Part shown: piece by piece, positions 7,213-15,141 of the stretch | How the letters are laid out: the number at the start of each line of letters is the position of its first letter | Numbering within the stretch: position 1 is the stretch's first letter | NCBI GenBank assembly: GCA_021205485.1 | Contig: JAJPXK010000155.1 | Coordinates: forward strand, 1 to 15,419 | DNA: 15,419 nt | DNA from: Clostridia bacterium | Lineage (GTDB): Bacteria; Bacillota; Clostridia; Christensenellales; Borkfalkiaceae | Direction: 5' to 3' | Notes under the pieces: generated by a model | What the model saw: the letters and a program-made list of their open reading frames with translations, nothing else | Database searches by the model: none | What the model was told of the DNA's origin: nothing | Translations under genes and position numbers: made by a program

Positions 7213-10031
7213 CACTCTTTATCTCCCACGTCCAGTTCATCCCTTTCAAACCAGTTATAAATTTTATTGGCTTTGTATCGGGTAGCATTTAATACAGTGG
7301 CATCTTCATTAAAAGGCAGACCCAAAGCAAAGCCAACGACAGGTGTTGTACCAAGCCTTTGTCTCAATTCATCGAACTGTTTTTTCTGTTGTTCATCCCC
7401 GTCATCATCTTTACCATCAACATCAAGAAAATAAACAAGCAACAAAGGTTTGCGGTCTTTTATATATCGGAACCACGTTTCGGATGAAAAACTATCTTTC
7501 TCAAATTTTTCTCCCCTTCTGGCTTCGTACTCCCTTTTAAAGGATTCTCTTGCCGTTGCAACAATATTTTCAGCGGTTCTACCATTAAAATCAATGATAC
7601 CAGCAAGGCCATCATTGGGACCACCAAGTTTACCTCTCCGACCAAGACTTAACCTGTCCGTATCCCTGTCAATTATACAATTTTGTCTGCGTACTTTATA
7701 TAAAATCCTGCCCGATATATCAAGTACCGAAGAATCGTCCTGCACACCTTCCATAAATGCAACATCAAACAAATCTATTGACGAATCAGTACAATTTCTA
7801 AGGAAATCTGTTATCTGCATAACATCAAATGACGAACTGAATCTTGAAATTTTTAATCTGCTTATCAGCTCTATAATACGGAATTTTGGTATATCCTGAA
7901 TAATGTATCTGCCTTTACCTATACTGGGGAACTGTCTTTCAAAACTTTTTCCCGAATCCACAGATTCTTTTACCAGTTTACATACTTCATTGAAATTATT
8001 TATATGCACATCGGCATTGAAACACAGATAGGGTGTTTCTACTATTCCTCCGAAATAACTGGGATATTCATACTCATCTATCGAATTTCTCATTTTGTTA
8101 TAAGCTGTTATACGAAGATCCGCAGAATTATTCCTGACTCTGATACCAAAATCTTTTGGCTTTTGCTCCAGTTCACGCATATGACTCATATCATCTTTCA
8201 ATTTATCTGTTGCTTCCGCAATTTCGGCATACCAGTCAGCAGAAGTTTTATGCGTCCATATTCTGAATAAGTCTTCATAATTTTTTCTGTATCCGAACCA
8301 CCTTCCCATCTGCATAAGGACGTCATAGGTACTTGTATTTCTGTAAAAATAACTTATTACAAGCCCCTCAAGTGTAAGCCCCCTTGATAATGCAAGACCA
8401 CCTATGGCAATTACTCGCAATGACGCATCTTTCGGATAAACAAGTTTTTCGGAATCCCTTGAGCTGTTTACGATTTTTATCTGTATATTCTCGATAGAAT
8501 CAAACATATTATCCGCGATATCTTCCCAGGAAAATTCCGTATCCAAATAATATTTTTCCCATACCCAATGTATCCGTGATAATATAGGATCCTGCAAGGA
8601 CTCATCATCAGAAGATAAATTGAACTTGATAGCTCTGTATGCGTTTTTATGTATTGCTTCCACTTCTTCTTTTATATACTTCTGCACATTTATAAATCGT
8701 GAAATATTGACAAGCATTGAACGGTGTTCGTCATTATCACCACGCAAATCCCTTATAGTATTTACAATATAAAACGCATAAATAGCATCAGTAAGACTGG
8801 CAGGAAGTTCTCCCCTCCATTCTTTATTATGTTTAAAATAGAAGGGAAAACCGTCCTCTTCTTCACGCCCGGCATCCTTTATCCATATCAGCTGATTATG
8901 ATACTCTCCGTCTTTTGCGAATATCTTGTTTGGTCCGATGTAATTACTTGGTACAGGCAATGAAACGATAAAATCTTCAGGGAATAAATCCTGTGTCTCC
9001 ATTTTCTCGGTTGTTTCTGGATCAATAAAAACATTGGCAAACGGAGTTGCTGTAAAGCCAACGTAATTTGACACCTTGAACACACTGGCAAGTCCACGTA
9101 TCAACTTATTGATTTTTGTGGGGTCTTCCTTATCTGCACTCGTATTTATAGAAGCATTATCAGCTTCATCGTCAATCATCAGCATAGGCATATTGATCTT
9201 TTTAGTTATTGGATCAGCGTTAATGTCAATCAGCCATTTTGTAAGTTTCTGTAATGTTTTTGTGTTCTTTTTAATAACAAAGACTATTGCATCTGTTGTA
9301 CTCGCAAGAGAAATAACCGTTTTGTCCGTATTACCAGTGAAATCCTGTGCCCTTGATGTCATAGATATAGCACGTATCGGGAGATTGTCCAAACCCACTC
9401 CAACTCTCTTTCCGTCTTTTGATTCGGAAGACATATCTATACCAATAAAGCCCTCTTCAACACGTTCCTGCGTCTGTCGTCTGAGTGCTTCTATTGTGCC
9501 TGTAAGCAAAATAAATACTTTATATCCTGCATCCGCTGCTTTGCACATAAAACCAATATATGTAGATGTCTTTCCTGATTGCACATCACCAATAATCAGT
9601 CCCCTTTTCATAGCAGGACTTTCATATTGAGCTAACGGATCCAAAATATAATTCATCAGTTTCTGGTCAAGAGTATCCTCGCCAAGAGTACTGACTACGT
9701 TAGGACTGAAATGCTTTTCATCGATAAGATAATTTTTATATCTTGTCCAGAAAACGGGATTTATATCAGCCTTTCTGTCACTGTACCAGTTCTTTTGTTC
9801 GTAATCAGCAAGTATGCTTTGTCCCGGCATAGTATAAATCTGATATTTATACTGGATACTACGCTTCACCGAAAGAAGTTCCTCATCATTGCATTCCAAT
9901 TTCAATACATCAGCAGCTTTCTGAATGTAGTTATCGACAGCACTTTCATCAAGCGATTTTTCAGTCTTGTCAACTGAAATAAACACATCTATGAATTTGA
10001 CAAAATTAGATACTTTCCCTTGATCTACCAT
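7212..10031 (-). CDS. Z1-domain superfamily II helicase-like ATPase
   Basis: The 939-residue protein is an ATP-driven DNA motor or remodelling enzyme of the Z1 class found in restriction-modification-like operons. Walker A is GDVQSGKTS (148-156), Walker B is MLMIDDEAD (283-291), and motif III-like TATPFAN is at 327-333. The second RecA-like half carries LALSRGLTLEG (546-556, motif V-like) and QMGRWFGYR (574-582, motif VI-like, with R577 and R582 as candidate arginine fingers). The Z1 region spans roughly 400-640. Residues 1-140 are a helical N-terminal extension, and the last 250 residues include an acidic stretch DVDGKDDDGDEQ (about 864-875). All motor motifs are intact. It starts 1 bp after the ATPase gene stop, with a GGGGG-containing site inside that gene's end, and its own stop overlaps the nuclease start. 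Whether it unwinds, translocates on or only remodels DNA is not known from sequence. Confidence 0.93.
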   Translation of the reverse strand: MVDQGKVSNFVKFIDVFISVDKTEKSLDESAVDNYIQKAADVLKLECNDEELLSVKRSIQYKYQIYTMPGQSILADYEQKNWYSDRKADINPVFWTRYKNYLIDEKHFSPNVVSTLGEDTLDQKLMNYILDPLAQYESPAMKRGLIIGDVQSGKTSTYIGFMCKAADAGYKVFILLTGTIEALRRQTQERVEEGFIGIDMSSESKDGKRVGVGLDNLPIRAISMTSRAQDFTGNTDKTVISLASTTDAIVFVIKKNTKTLQKLTKWLIDINADPITKKINMPMLMIDDEADNASINTSADKEDPTKINKLIRGLASVFKVSNYVGFTATPFANVFIDPETTEKMETQDLFPEDFIVSLPVPSNYIGPNKIFAKDGEYHNQLIWIKDAGREEEDGFPFYFKHNKEWRGELPASLTDAIYAFYIVNTIRDLRGDNDEHRSMLVNISRFINVQKYIKEEVEAIHKNAYRAIKFNLSSDDESLQDPILSRIHWVWEKYYLDTEFSWEDIADNMFDSIENIQIKIVNSSRDSEKLVYPKDASLRVIAIGGLALSRGLTLEGLVISYFYRNTSTYDVLMQMGRWFGYRKNYEDLFRIWTHKTSADWYAEIAEATDKLKDDMSHMRELEQKPKDFGIRVRNNSADLRITAYNKMRNSIDEYEYPSYFGGIVETPYLCFNADVHINNFNEVCKLVKESVDSGKSFERQFPSIGKGRYIIQDIPKFRIIELISRLKISRFSSSFDVMQITDFLRNCTDSSIDLFDVAFMEGVQDDSSVLDISGRILYKVRRQNCIIDRDTDRLSLGRRGKLGGPNDGLAGIIDFNGRTAENIVATARESFKREYEARRGEKFEKDSFSSETWFRYIKDRKPLLLVYFLDVDGKDDDGDEQQKKQFDELRQRLGTTPVVGFALGLPFNEDATVLNATRYKANKIYNWFERDELDVGDKE

Positions 10032-10032
10032 A

Positions 10033-11514
10033 TTATTCCCCCAACAGAATTTCTTTAAGTTCAGGATATTTGTTAAAAGGCTCTGACAACAAAAGCCTGT
10101 CTATAATATCTTCTTTGTTATCACCAGTTGTCTTCAAAGCAATAGCTATAAGCACTCTTGCCTTATCTGCTATTTCCGCTTTTCTTTCATCATCAATATC
10201 TTCATTGACTTTGTTCTGCGACTTGTCTATATAAATCTGCTGATATGGTACAGAATTCTCTATTTCTTCAAGGACCATATCAATATAATTCCACGTTTCA
10301 TCATCAACCTTGTCCCTTATCAGGTCAAAAATCTTTGATTCCCTGTTAATATGGTATGTAATCGTCCCCCTGTCATCATTACGATCCCAGATATAATCAA
10401 TATTGTCATCTATCTTTGAAATACGACCACGATAAGTCTGTTTTCTTACAGCGACATCCATAGCATCATCAACCGCACGGTTAAGTCTCTGTCTTACAGA
10501 CGAAGGAATACGGGCATTCTGCTTTTTTATATCAATACCCCATACTTCATCGAGAGTATTTGGTATATCGACTTTTATCCGAGCGTATTTTGTCAATTCA
10601 TCGCGGTGTCTGCCAAACCATGTTCCCCACACTATCAGTCGCTCATTACGATATATAAAAAATCCCTGTTTTGACCGATAATTTTCAATTCCACCAGAGT
10701 TTTTCTTGTCTTCAGCTGAAAGATCCTTCTGAAAGGGTAGAATGTACGGCTGAACGGTTATCTGCCGTTCAATTCCCTCTTTATCCTTAACAGGAACAGT
10801 AAAAGATTTCCTGACAGTCGTCTTTGGATGATATTCCAGAAAAGGATCAAATCCGACAAGTGTAAAATTATTTATTTTAATTGTCAGCTTCTCCGAACCC
10901 TGTTTGTTCAGAAATCTGTGAAATATTAGCGATAAGTAGTCTGCCGTTGAATTCTGATATCCAAGCAATTCAGCATATTCATTTCCTGATGCTTCCCGTA
11001 TTATGTCAAAGTCTTCCCACAAAACCACCGTACCCGAATCATATTGGTCAAGGTAATCAATAAACTTTATGTTTTTTATTTCTTCATCTGTACATTCTAT
11101 TATAAGCCAATCCTGTTTTTCTTCTACGACATCAAGATCCCATATATATGCCGATATAGCATTTTCTTTTTTGCTGGCAACAGTAAGTCTGCGACACTGT
11201 GATAATGAAGCCGCCTTTAGTCCAAGACCAAAGCGACCAAGATCGTCTTCACTTCTTTTTCCACGTTTTAAGGCACTACCATATTTCATTGCGTCAAACA
11301 ATTCTTCTTTGGTCATTCCTTTTCCATCATCACATATAGCTATATAAATATCAGAAGGATTTATCGGAAATTTTACATCTATGCGTTTAGCCTGAACACT
11401 TATACTGTTATCTATTATATCCGCTATGGCCGCCTCAAACGAATATCCCATAGCACGCATTGATGACATAAGCACATCTGCTGTAGGCTTATTTTCTTTA
11501 TAATTTTTCATCAT
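10033..11514 (-). CDS. GHKL (MutL/MORC/Hsp90-type) ATPase, first gene of the defence operon
   Basis: This 493-residue protein has the Bergerat ATP-binding fold: N-box EAAIADIIDNSI (27-38), DDGKGM (62-67) and the ATP-lid glycine motif GRFGLGLKAAS (93-103). A downstream ribosomal-S5-like segment contains YRNERLIVWGTW and DIKKQNARIP, the latter supplying a candidate lysine that contacts ATP, as in MutL and MORC. Such enzymes dimerise on ATP binding and act as DNA clamps, so a sensing or licensing role is likely. The position four residues before N36, normally the catalytic glutamate (MutL E29), is aspartate D32. I chose the ATG at 11514 because a GAGGGG site (11525-11530) ends 10 bases upstream. 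An ATG at 11511 follows directly, and a TTG at 11523 would be only 1 base from that site. The Z1 gene starts 1 bp after this gene's stop. The C-terminal 120 residues are helical and not recognisable. Confidence 0.92.
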   Translation of the reverse strand: MMKNYKENKPTADVLMSSMRAMGYSFEAAIADIIDNSISVQAKRIDVKFPINPSDIYIAICDDGKGMTKEELFDAMKYGSALKRGKRSEDDLGRFGLGLKAASLSQCRRLTVASKKENAISAYIWDLDVVEEKQDWLIIECTDEEIKNIKFIDYLDQYDSGTVVLWEDFDIIREASGNEYAELLGYQNSTADYLSLIFHRFLNKQGSEKLTIKINNFTLVGFDPFLEYHPKTTVRKSFTVPVKDKEGIERQITVQPYILPFQKDLSAEDKKNSGGIENYRSKQGFFIYRNERLIVWGTWFGRHRDELTKYARIKVDIPNTLDEVWGIDIKKQNARIPSSVRQRLNRAVDDAMDVAVRKQTYRGRISKIDDNIDYIWDRNDDRGTITYHINRESKIFDLIRDKVDDETWNYIDMVLEEIENSVPYQQIYIDKSQNKVNEDIDDERKAEIADKARVLIAIALKTTGDNKEDIIDRLLLSEPFNKYPELKEILLGE

Positions 11515-11524
11515 CCGAATCAAT

Positions 11525-11530
11525 CCCCTC
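11525..11530 (-). promoter_or_regulatory. Ribosome binding site of the GHKL ATPase gene
   Basis: GAGGGG on the minus strand lies 10 bases before the ATG at 11514 and 13 bases before the next ATG at 11511. It is too close (1 base) to the in-frame TTG at 11523, which argues for the ATG start. Confidence 0.6.
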
Positions 11531-11570
11531 TTCAGTGAACAAATAAAATAGAAACACTAACTCATCATTT

Positions 11571-11599
11571 ATTTTATCATAATCGGTATATGATTGCAA
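11571..11599 (-). promoter_or_regulatory. Probable sigma-A-type promoter of the defence operon
   Basis: On the minus strand the -35 box TTGCAA (11594-11599) and the -10 box TAAAAT (11571-11576) are separated by exactly 17 bases. A TGA precedes the -10, giving an extended -10 element. Each box differs from consensus at one or two positions. Transcription would start near 11563 and leave a leader of about 50 bases before the ATG at 11514. The site lies between the terminator of the upstream module and the first defence gene, where an operon promoter is expected. Confidence 0.7.
11576..11594. promoter_or_regulatory. Operator-like dyad within the defence promoter spacer
   Basis: ATCATA (11576-11581) and TATGAT (11589-11594) form a perfect 6-bp dyad with a 7-base centre, filling the space between the -10 and -35 boxes. 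A repressor bound here would block RNA polymerase. No regulator gene is present in the operon, so a binder would be encoded elsewhere. In AT-rich DNA such short arms could be chance. Confidence 0.35.
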
Positions 11600-11635
11600 G
11601 TACTTTCCAACAGTAATTTTTTGTGTAAAATGTAT

Positions 11636-11657
11636 GGTGTTAAATCTTGCTAACACC
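11636..11657. repeat. 7-bp inverted repeat upstream of the defence promoter
   Basis: GGTGTTA (11636-11642) and TAACACC (11651-11657) pair perfectly around 8 bases, starting about 37 bp upstream of the -35 box. On the plus strand it is followed by TTTCCTGCTTTTTAT, so it could be a weak plus-strand terminator, or a binding site for a regulator of the defence promoter. Confidence 0.4.
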
Positions 11658-11705
11658 TTTCCTGCTTTTTATCGATGTTTTTTTAGTTTGATAAAGCAGA
11701 GCATC

Positions 11706-11736
11706 AAAAAAGGAATTGTTATAATACAATCCCTTT
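11706..11736 (-). terminator. Rho-independent terminator after the coupling protein gene
   Basis: On the minus strand GGGATTGT, a 6-base loop and ACAATTCC (11712-11733) form an 8-bp stem with one G-U pair, immediately followed by TTTTTT; the flanking AAA can extend the stem by 3 bp. Polarity and U-tract are right for the coupling protein transcript, whose stop is about 70 bases upstream. It separates the mobilisation transcript from the defence promoter at 11571-11599, so the defence operon is an independent transcription unit. Confidence 0.75.
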
Positions 11737-11806
11737 AACTAAATATAAAGTTGAGACTTGTCCTTATAAGTGCGTTCATTTAAAATTTTAATTTTTTATA
11801 TTCTCC

Positions 11807-13330
11807 CTATGGCACTAATACCTTGCAATTGGCTTTTAATATATCGCCTATGTCTTTACCGTATTTTGCAGTAAGCTGTGAAAAGCTCTGTAATACGAAT
11901 AAGAACCTTATACCACGTGAGCGGGCTACCGTTACCATTCCTTCTATATTGTCAAACTTCGGCAAGTTGCCGAACTCATCTAATATGAAGTAGGTGTTTC
12001 TCTTTAAAATCGCGCTGTCCGTCTGCATTTTTCTTAAATTTAAGTTAGCCTTTTCTACAAGTTCCTTGTACATCTGCGTGATGAACAGAGTTACAAACCT
12101 ATGCCTTGTAAAGCGTTCATCGGGTACGATAATAAATACCGCGTTTGGCTGTTCGTCCATATTGACAATATCCAAATCGTTCTCGCTTGTAAGCGACAGT
12201 ATGCCGTCGTCCGAAAGCTGCTGCATATAAGCGTTCACTTCCGACAGGTAACTTGTAAGCGTTTTATCGCTTGTTATAAGCACGGTGTTTACAAGTCCCC
12301 TTACCTTTGAAAACTCGTCCCTGCCTTCCAACAGGTATTCCCTTAAAGCGGTGGTGTCTTCCGAACAGTACTTTGTAATGTTGTGATAGACGTTGAAAAG
12401 CAGTAATTGTTTTTCTTCTATCTTGCCGTTGATACAGTCCTCGCACATTGCAAGCACAAAACCCAAAATCAGGTTTCTTGCGCCTTCTTCCCAAGTAGGC
12501 TGATCCTTGTTCTTTACGGGACAGATGGTATATACCAAGTCCATAGCGTTTTCAAATATCTCGTCCTTTAATTCCTGTATTCGTGTACGCAGTGAATCAT
12601 ACGAAAGGAATACCTCGCCTGCGCCCAAATACTTGCCGTCTTTAAATTCGGGATGGTTTAAATCTTTAATCATCTGTATGCGCCTTGTAAGCACGTTCAT
12701 AGGATTCCACCTTTCAGATGAATACGGCTCTCTCAAATCCAATACGGATATTTTGTATCCCGCCTTTTTAAGCCCGTTTGCATGTTTTTCATACAACTCT
12801 TTTTTCGGGTCGGATATGACTGTGCTCGGCTTTGTTTTACTGTTGTATAAAACAGATATGTTCTGATCCACAAACCCTGTAGTCTTGCCGCTACCCGTAG
12901 TTCCTACAATTAAAGCGTGTAACTGGCTTGTCGTTATAACTTCAACGTCCTTGCCCTTTTTCTCCGCGCCTATAACAATGCCGTCTTTATGCTTGGGAAT
13001 ATCGTTGTAGTTTATCACTTCAAACTCTTTCATCTTTTTAAGCTGTTTAGTCGTAAGCCATTCGGTATCCTCCAAATCATTTTCTTTCATTGCAATATTC
13101 TGCGCGTCTATCCTGTACATCATAAGATACCCCGCCGCTACTATTCCGCTGACTACTCCGTATAGCAGCCAGTAATTGCGTTTTGAAAGTATACTGCCTA
13201 TACTGTCCGAGCCTGAAAGCGCGTATATAAGCATTATCAAGACGCCAATGAATAGGAATATTCCCGCCCATAGCAGAATGTCATACTTTAGGGATTTTTT
13301 CTTGCGATGTACTACATCTTTCTTTTTCAA
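11807..13330 (-). CDS. virD4: VirD4/TraG-like type IV coupling protein, C-terminally truncated
   Basis: Coupling proteins are membrane-anchored hexameric ATPases that bring the relaxase-DNA complex to the type IV secretion channel. This 507-residue product has two N-terminal transmembrane segments (about 17-40 and 53-71), Walker A VGTTGSGKTTG (142-152) and Walker B YFILDEFGNLP (447-457), followed by SRGIRFLFVLQSFSQL. It then ends in ANCKVLVP and a TAG. Family members normally continue for roughly 80-120 residues with a strand ending in 'IG' and a conserved helical part, so the end of the ATPase domain is missing. Shifting the frame by one base after the last valine gives ATA GGG AGA (I-G-R) before a TAA, which hints at a frameshift close to a breakpoint. 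The start is TTG at 13330, 10 bases after an AGGGGG site; it overlaps the relaxase TGA, so the two are translationally coupled. The product is probably inactive or impaired. Confidence 0.85.
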   Translation of the reverse strand: MKKKDVVHRKKKSLKYDILLWAGIFLFIGVLIMLIYALSGSDSIGSILSKRNYWLLYGVVSGIVAAGYLMMYRIDAQNIAMKENDLEDTEWLTTKQLKKMKEFEVINYNDIPKHKDGIVIGAEKKGKDVEVITTSQLHALIVGTTGSGKTTGFVDQNISVLYNSKTKPSTVISDPKKELYEKHANGLKKAGYKISVLDLREPYSSERWNPMNVLTRRIQMIKDLNHPEFKDGKYLGAGEVFLSYDSLRTRIQELKDEIFENAMDLVYTICPVKNKDQPTWEEGARNLILGFVLAMCEDCINGKIEEKQLLLFNVYHNITKYCSEDTTALREYLLEGRDEFSKVRGLVNTVLITSDKTLTSYLSEVNAYMQQLSDDGILSLTSENDLDIVNMDEQPNAVFIIVPDERFTRHRFVTLFITQMYKELVEKANLNLRKMQTDSAILKRNTYFILDEFGNLPKFDNIEGMVTVARSRGIRFLFVLQSFSQLTAKYGKDIGDILKANCKVLVP

Positions 13331-14652
13331 TCTTTATAATCCCCCTGTCCTTGTTTATTTTTTCTTTCACGTTCCCGTTCTATTTCCTCCTCAATTTCCT
13401 GTAATTTGTGTGTAAAATCGCGTTCAAGTGTTTTGCTCTCATTAAAAAATGATGATAAAAAGCCATTCAGTTTTTCAGATATTTTGTTTTTGGATATTGT
13501 AAGGCTACGCTTTAAATTTTTATCATTAGAAGCATACTTTTTACCTTTCTTCCGCTCGTAGTATTCAGGTTTAATAAACTTTGCTAGACTGATAACTAAA
13601 TTACCCTGCCGTTTTTTGTAGTCGGCTTCTATATCCGACACTATTTTTATAACTTTCGGATCTATCTTGAAGTGATACTTCGGGTAATTGCTTTCTATCC
13701 TTTCTGCCGATGCGTTGTTTGCCGCCACAGCAAAAGGCTGTCCGCATATGTTTTCTATTTTTTCTTTTCTTTCTTCCAATGCCTTATGAAAATTCCAGTC
13801 TGCTTTACACGCTTTTCTGTCATACTGCAACAATAGCTGTACTATCTTGTCCACCCTATCCCTGTAGGGTTCCATATTCTTGCTTCCGTATGAAAGTCTC
13901 CCCTCTGCCGGCAAGACTTTCGCAAGCGACAGAATTTCTTTTCTGATTTCGTCCGTGCTTGACATAGCAACTTTGGCTGACGTTACTTCTCTCAAAGCCT
14001 TGTATGCTTCATCGCGTGATTTTGGTAAATTGTCTTTCTCATCATCTAAAAACAAGCCGAGCCTTACTTTGAATTGGGCAATAGCTGATTTATCTATTCT
14101 GCCTTTACGCCTATATGACAGATTGCCGACTCTGTCCCTGTATTTAGCTTCTTTCTCCCAAAAGCAAAAATGCACATGGTAATGATGCGGTCTGTCTTTA
14201 TGTAACGCGCACATAAGGTCTATGTTATCCTCCTTTAGCTTTGCATCCTTAAAAAACTGCGGGAATGTCTTTTTTACAAGCTCTATGCACTTTTCGGGAG
14301 TATCTATCTTATATGACTCTTCCTGGTTAAGAGATATATAGCCGTGCCAGATATTACCCTTATTGTTCTTCGCCCGCTCCTTCATTTCTGCAAGTTCATC
14401 ATCCTTAATAATTCCCTTTTGGTTGAATACCGTTCGTTTGAAATAGTCATAGACAGTAAACGGGTCTTTCTTTTCTTTGCGTTCCCCTTCCTGCTTTTCT
14501 TCCGTGGTCATATACTTATAAATATTGGTATCTCCAGTCATATCAAAGAAAGCACGTTCCCTTGCGTTATCCATCCGTTGTTGTTTTGTTGCGTTCTTCG
14601 GCAAACTGTATGGCGTATACATAATATTCATTACTATTGGCTGATTGCTCAT
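13327..14652 (-). CDS. mobL: MobL-type relaxase
   Basis: Relaxases nick one strand at oriT, stay bound to the 5' end and pilot it into the recipient. This 441-residue protein contains GNIWHGYISLNQEES (99-113) and the histidine-rich metal-binding motif HKDRPHHYHVHFCFWEKE (151-168), which suits the third motif of MOBP-like relaxases. Together these fit the MobL relaxases of Bacillota. The N-terminal region (about 45-75) has several tyrosines, one of which is probably the nucleophile, but I cannot say which. The C-terminus is basic and ends in a charged coiled-coil-like stretch (EIEEEIERERERKNK). It starts 15 bp after the accessory gene stop, behind an AGGG site, and its stop overlaps the coupling protein start. 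The gene looks intact, so the element might still be mobilised by a helper system. Confidence 0.85.
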   Translation of the reverse strand: MSNQPIVMNIMYTPYSLPKNATKQQRMDNARERAFFDMTGDTNIYKYMTTEEKQEGERKEKKDPFTVYDYFKRTVFNQKGIIKDDELAEMKERAKNNKGNIWHGYISLNQEESYKIDTPEKCIELVKKTFPQFFKDAKLKEDNIDLMCALHKDRPHHYHVHFCFWEKEAKYRDRVGNLSYRRKGRIDKSAIAQFKVRLGLFLDDEKDNLPKSRDEAYKALREVTSAKVAMSSTDEIRKEILSLAKVLPAEGRLSYGSKNMEPYRDRVDKIVQLLLQYDRKACKADWNFHKALEERKEKIENICGQPFAVAANNASAERIESNYPKYHFKIDPKVIKIVSDIEADYKKRQGNLVISLAKFIKPEYYERKKGKKYASNDKNLKRSLTISKNKISEKLNGFLSSFFNESKTLERDFTHKLQEIEEEIERERERKNKQGQGDYKD

Positions 14653-14667
14653 TTACACACCCTGCCT

Positions 14668-15138
14668 TTATCTACGCAACTTTTTTAACTCACGCATTTC
14701 ATAACTTTCAAGATATTCGGGAGTGTCGCTGTACGCGCCTTGTTTATATTTTTCAGGAATTATCCGCTTACCCTCAGCAGTATCACCTATCGCATTTACA
14801 AGTTGAGACGACATTGATTTGCACATAAGTACGTTAAGGTTTATCTCTTTAAGTAGCCTAACCACGATTCCGTTAAGCATCCGCTCAGACACTTCGCCGT
14901 CGTTTACAATAAGTTCCATATTATCCTTAAGGTCATCCGATATAACAGTTTCGCCTGTAGTACCCTTTATAAGAAATGGCAAACCATAACTCAAAGCCTC
15001 GTTTATTACCGAATTTACACTCTTGTACTTCTCACTCTTTTCTACAATTTCTAATATGGTTTTCCATTTATCTTCATCTGCAATTGTTACAAAAAATCTA
15101 TGACCTTTACTTGTAGGAATTGCTTTCTGTTTTGCCAT
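14668..15138 (-). CDS. Putative relaxosome accessory protein (MobC-like, ribbon-helix-helix type)
   Basis: This 156-residue protein lies immediately upstream of the relaxase gene, where MobC-like oriT-binding proteins are typically encoded. The N-terminal part has RFFVTIADEDKW (14-25) then SVNSVINEALSYGL (40-53). This strand followed by two helices could be a ribbon-helix-helix DNA-binding fold, and the middle and C-terminal part (about 66-156) is helical. Sequence similarity to known MobC proteins is not obvious to me, so the role rests mainly on position and the possible fold. The ATG is preceded by AGAGG, 8 bases upstream, lying over the end of the methyltransferase gene; the gap to that gene's stop is 3 bases. 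A DNA-binding role at the inverted repeats just upstream (15173-15240) is an attractive inference. Confidence 0.65.
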   Translation of the reverse strand: MAKQKAIPTSKGHRFFVTIADEDKWKTILEIVEKSEKYKSVNSVINEALSYGLPFLIKGTTGETVISDDLKDNMELIVNDGEVSERMLNGIVVRLLKEINLNVLMCKSMSSQLVNAIGDTAEGKRIIPEKYKQGAYSDTPEYLESYEMRELKKLRR

Positions 15139-15141
15139 TTT

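Noticed and set aside
7450..7899. 149-codon plus-strand frame
   Set aside because: Antisense to the C-terminal part of the Z1 gene, with no recognisable motif or ribosome binding site.
9076..9630. 184-codon plus-strand frame, the longest antisense frame
   Set aside because: It lies wholly antisense to the conserved helicase motifs of the Z1 gene; the serine/isoleucine-rich translation is typical of a shadow frame.
900..11514. Assignment to DISARM, BREX or Hachiman
   Set aside because: No DrmA/DrmB-type proteins, no PglZ or BrxC, and the helicase carries Z1-type motifs, so these named systems do not fit despite sharing a methyltransferase or helicase.
796..11736. Direct repeats flanking the defence cargo as attachment sites
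   Set aside because: I compared the borders around 796-900 and 11524-11810 by eye and found only short words common throughout the window; no convincing target duplication.
11740..11800. 14-codon minus-strand frame (MNALIRTSLNFIFS) after the coupling protein stop
   Set aside because: Too short, directly before the terminator, and no sign that it is a remnant of the missing coupling protein C-terminus.
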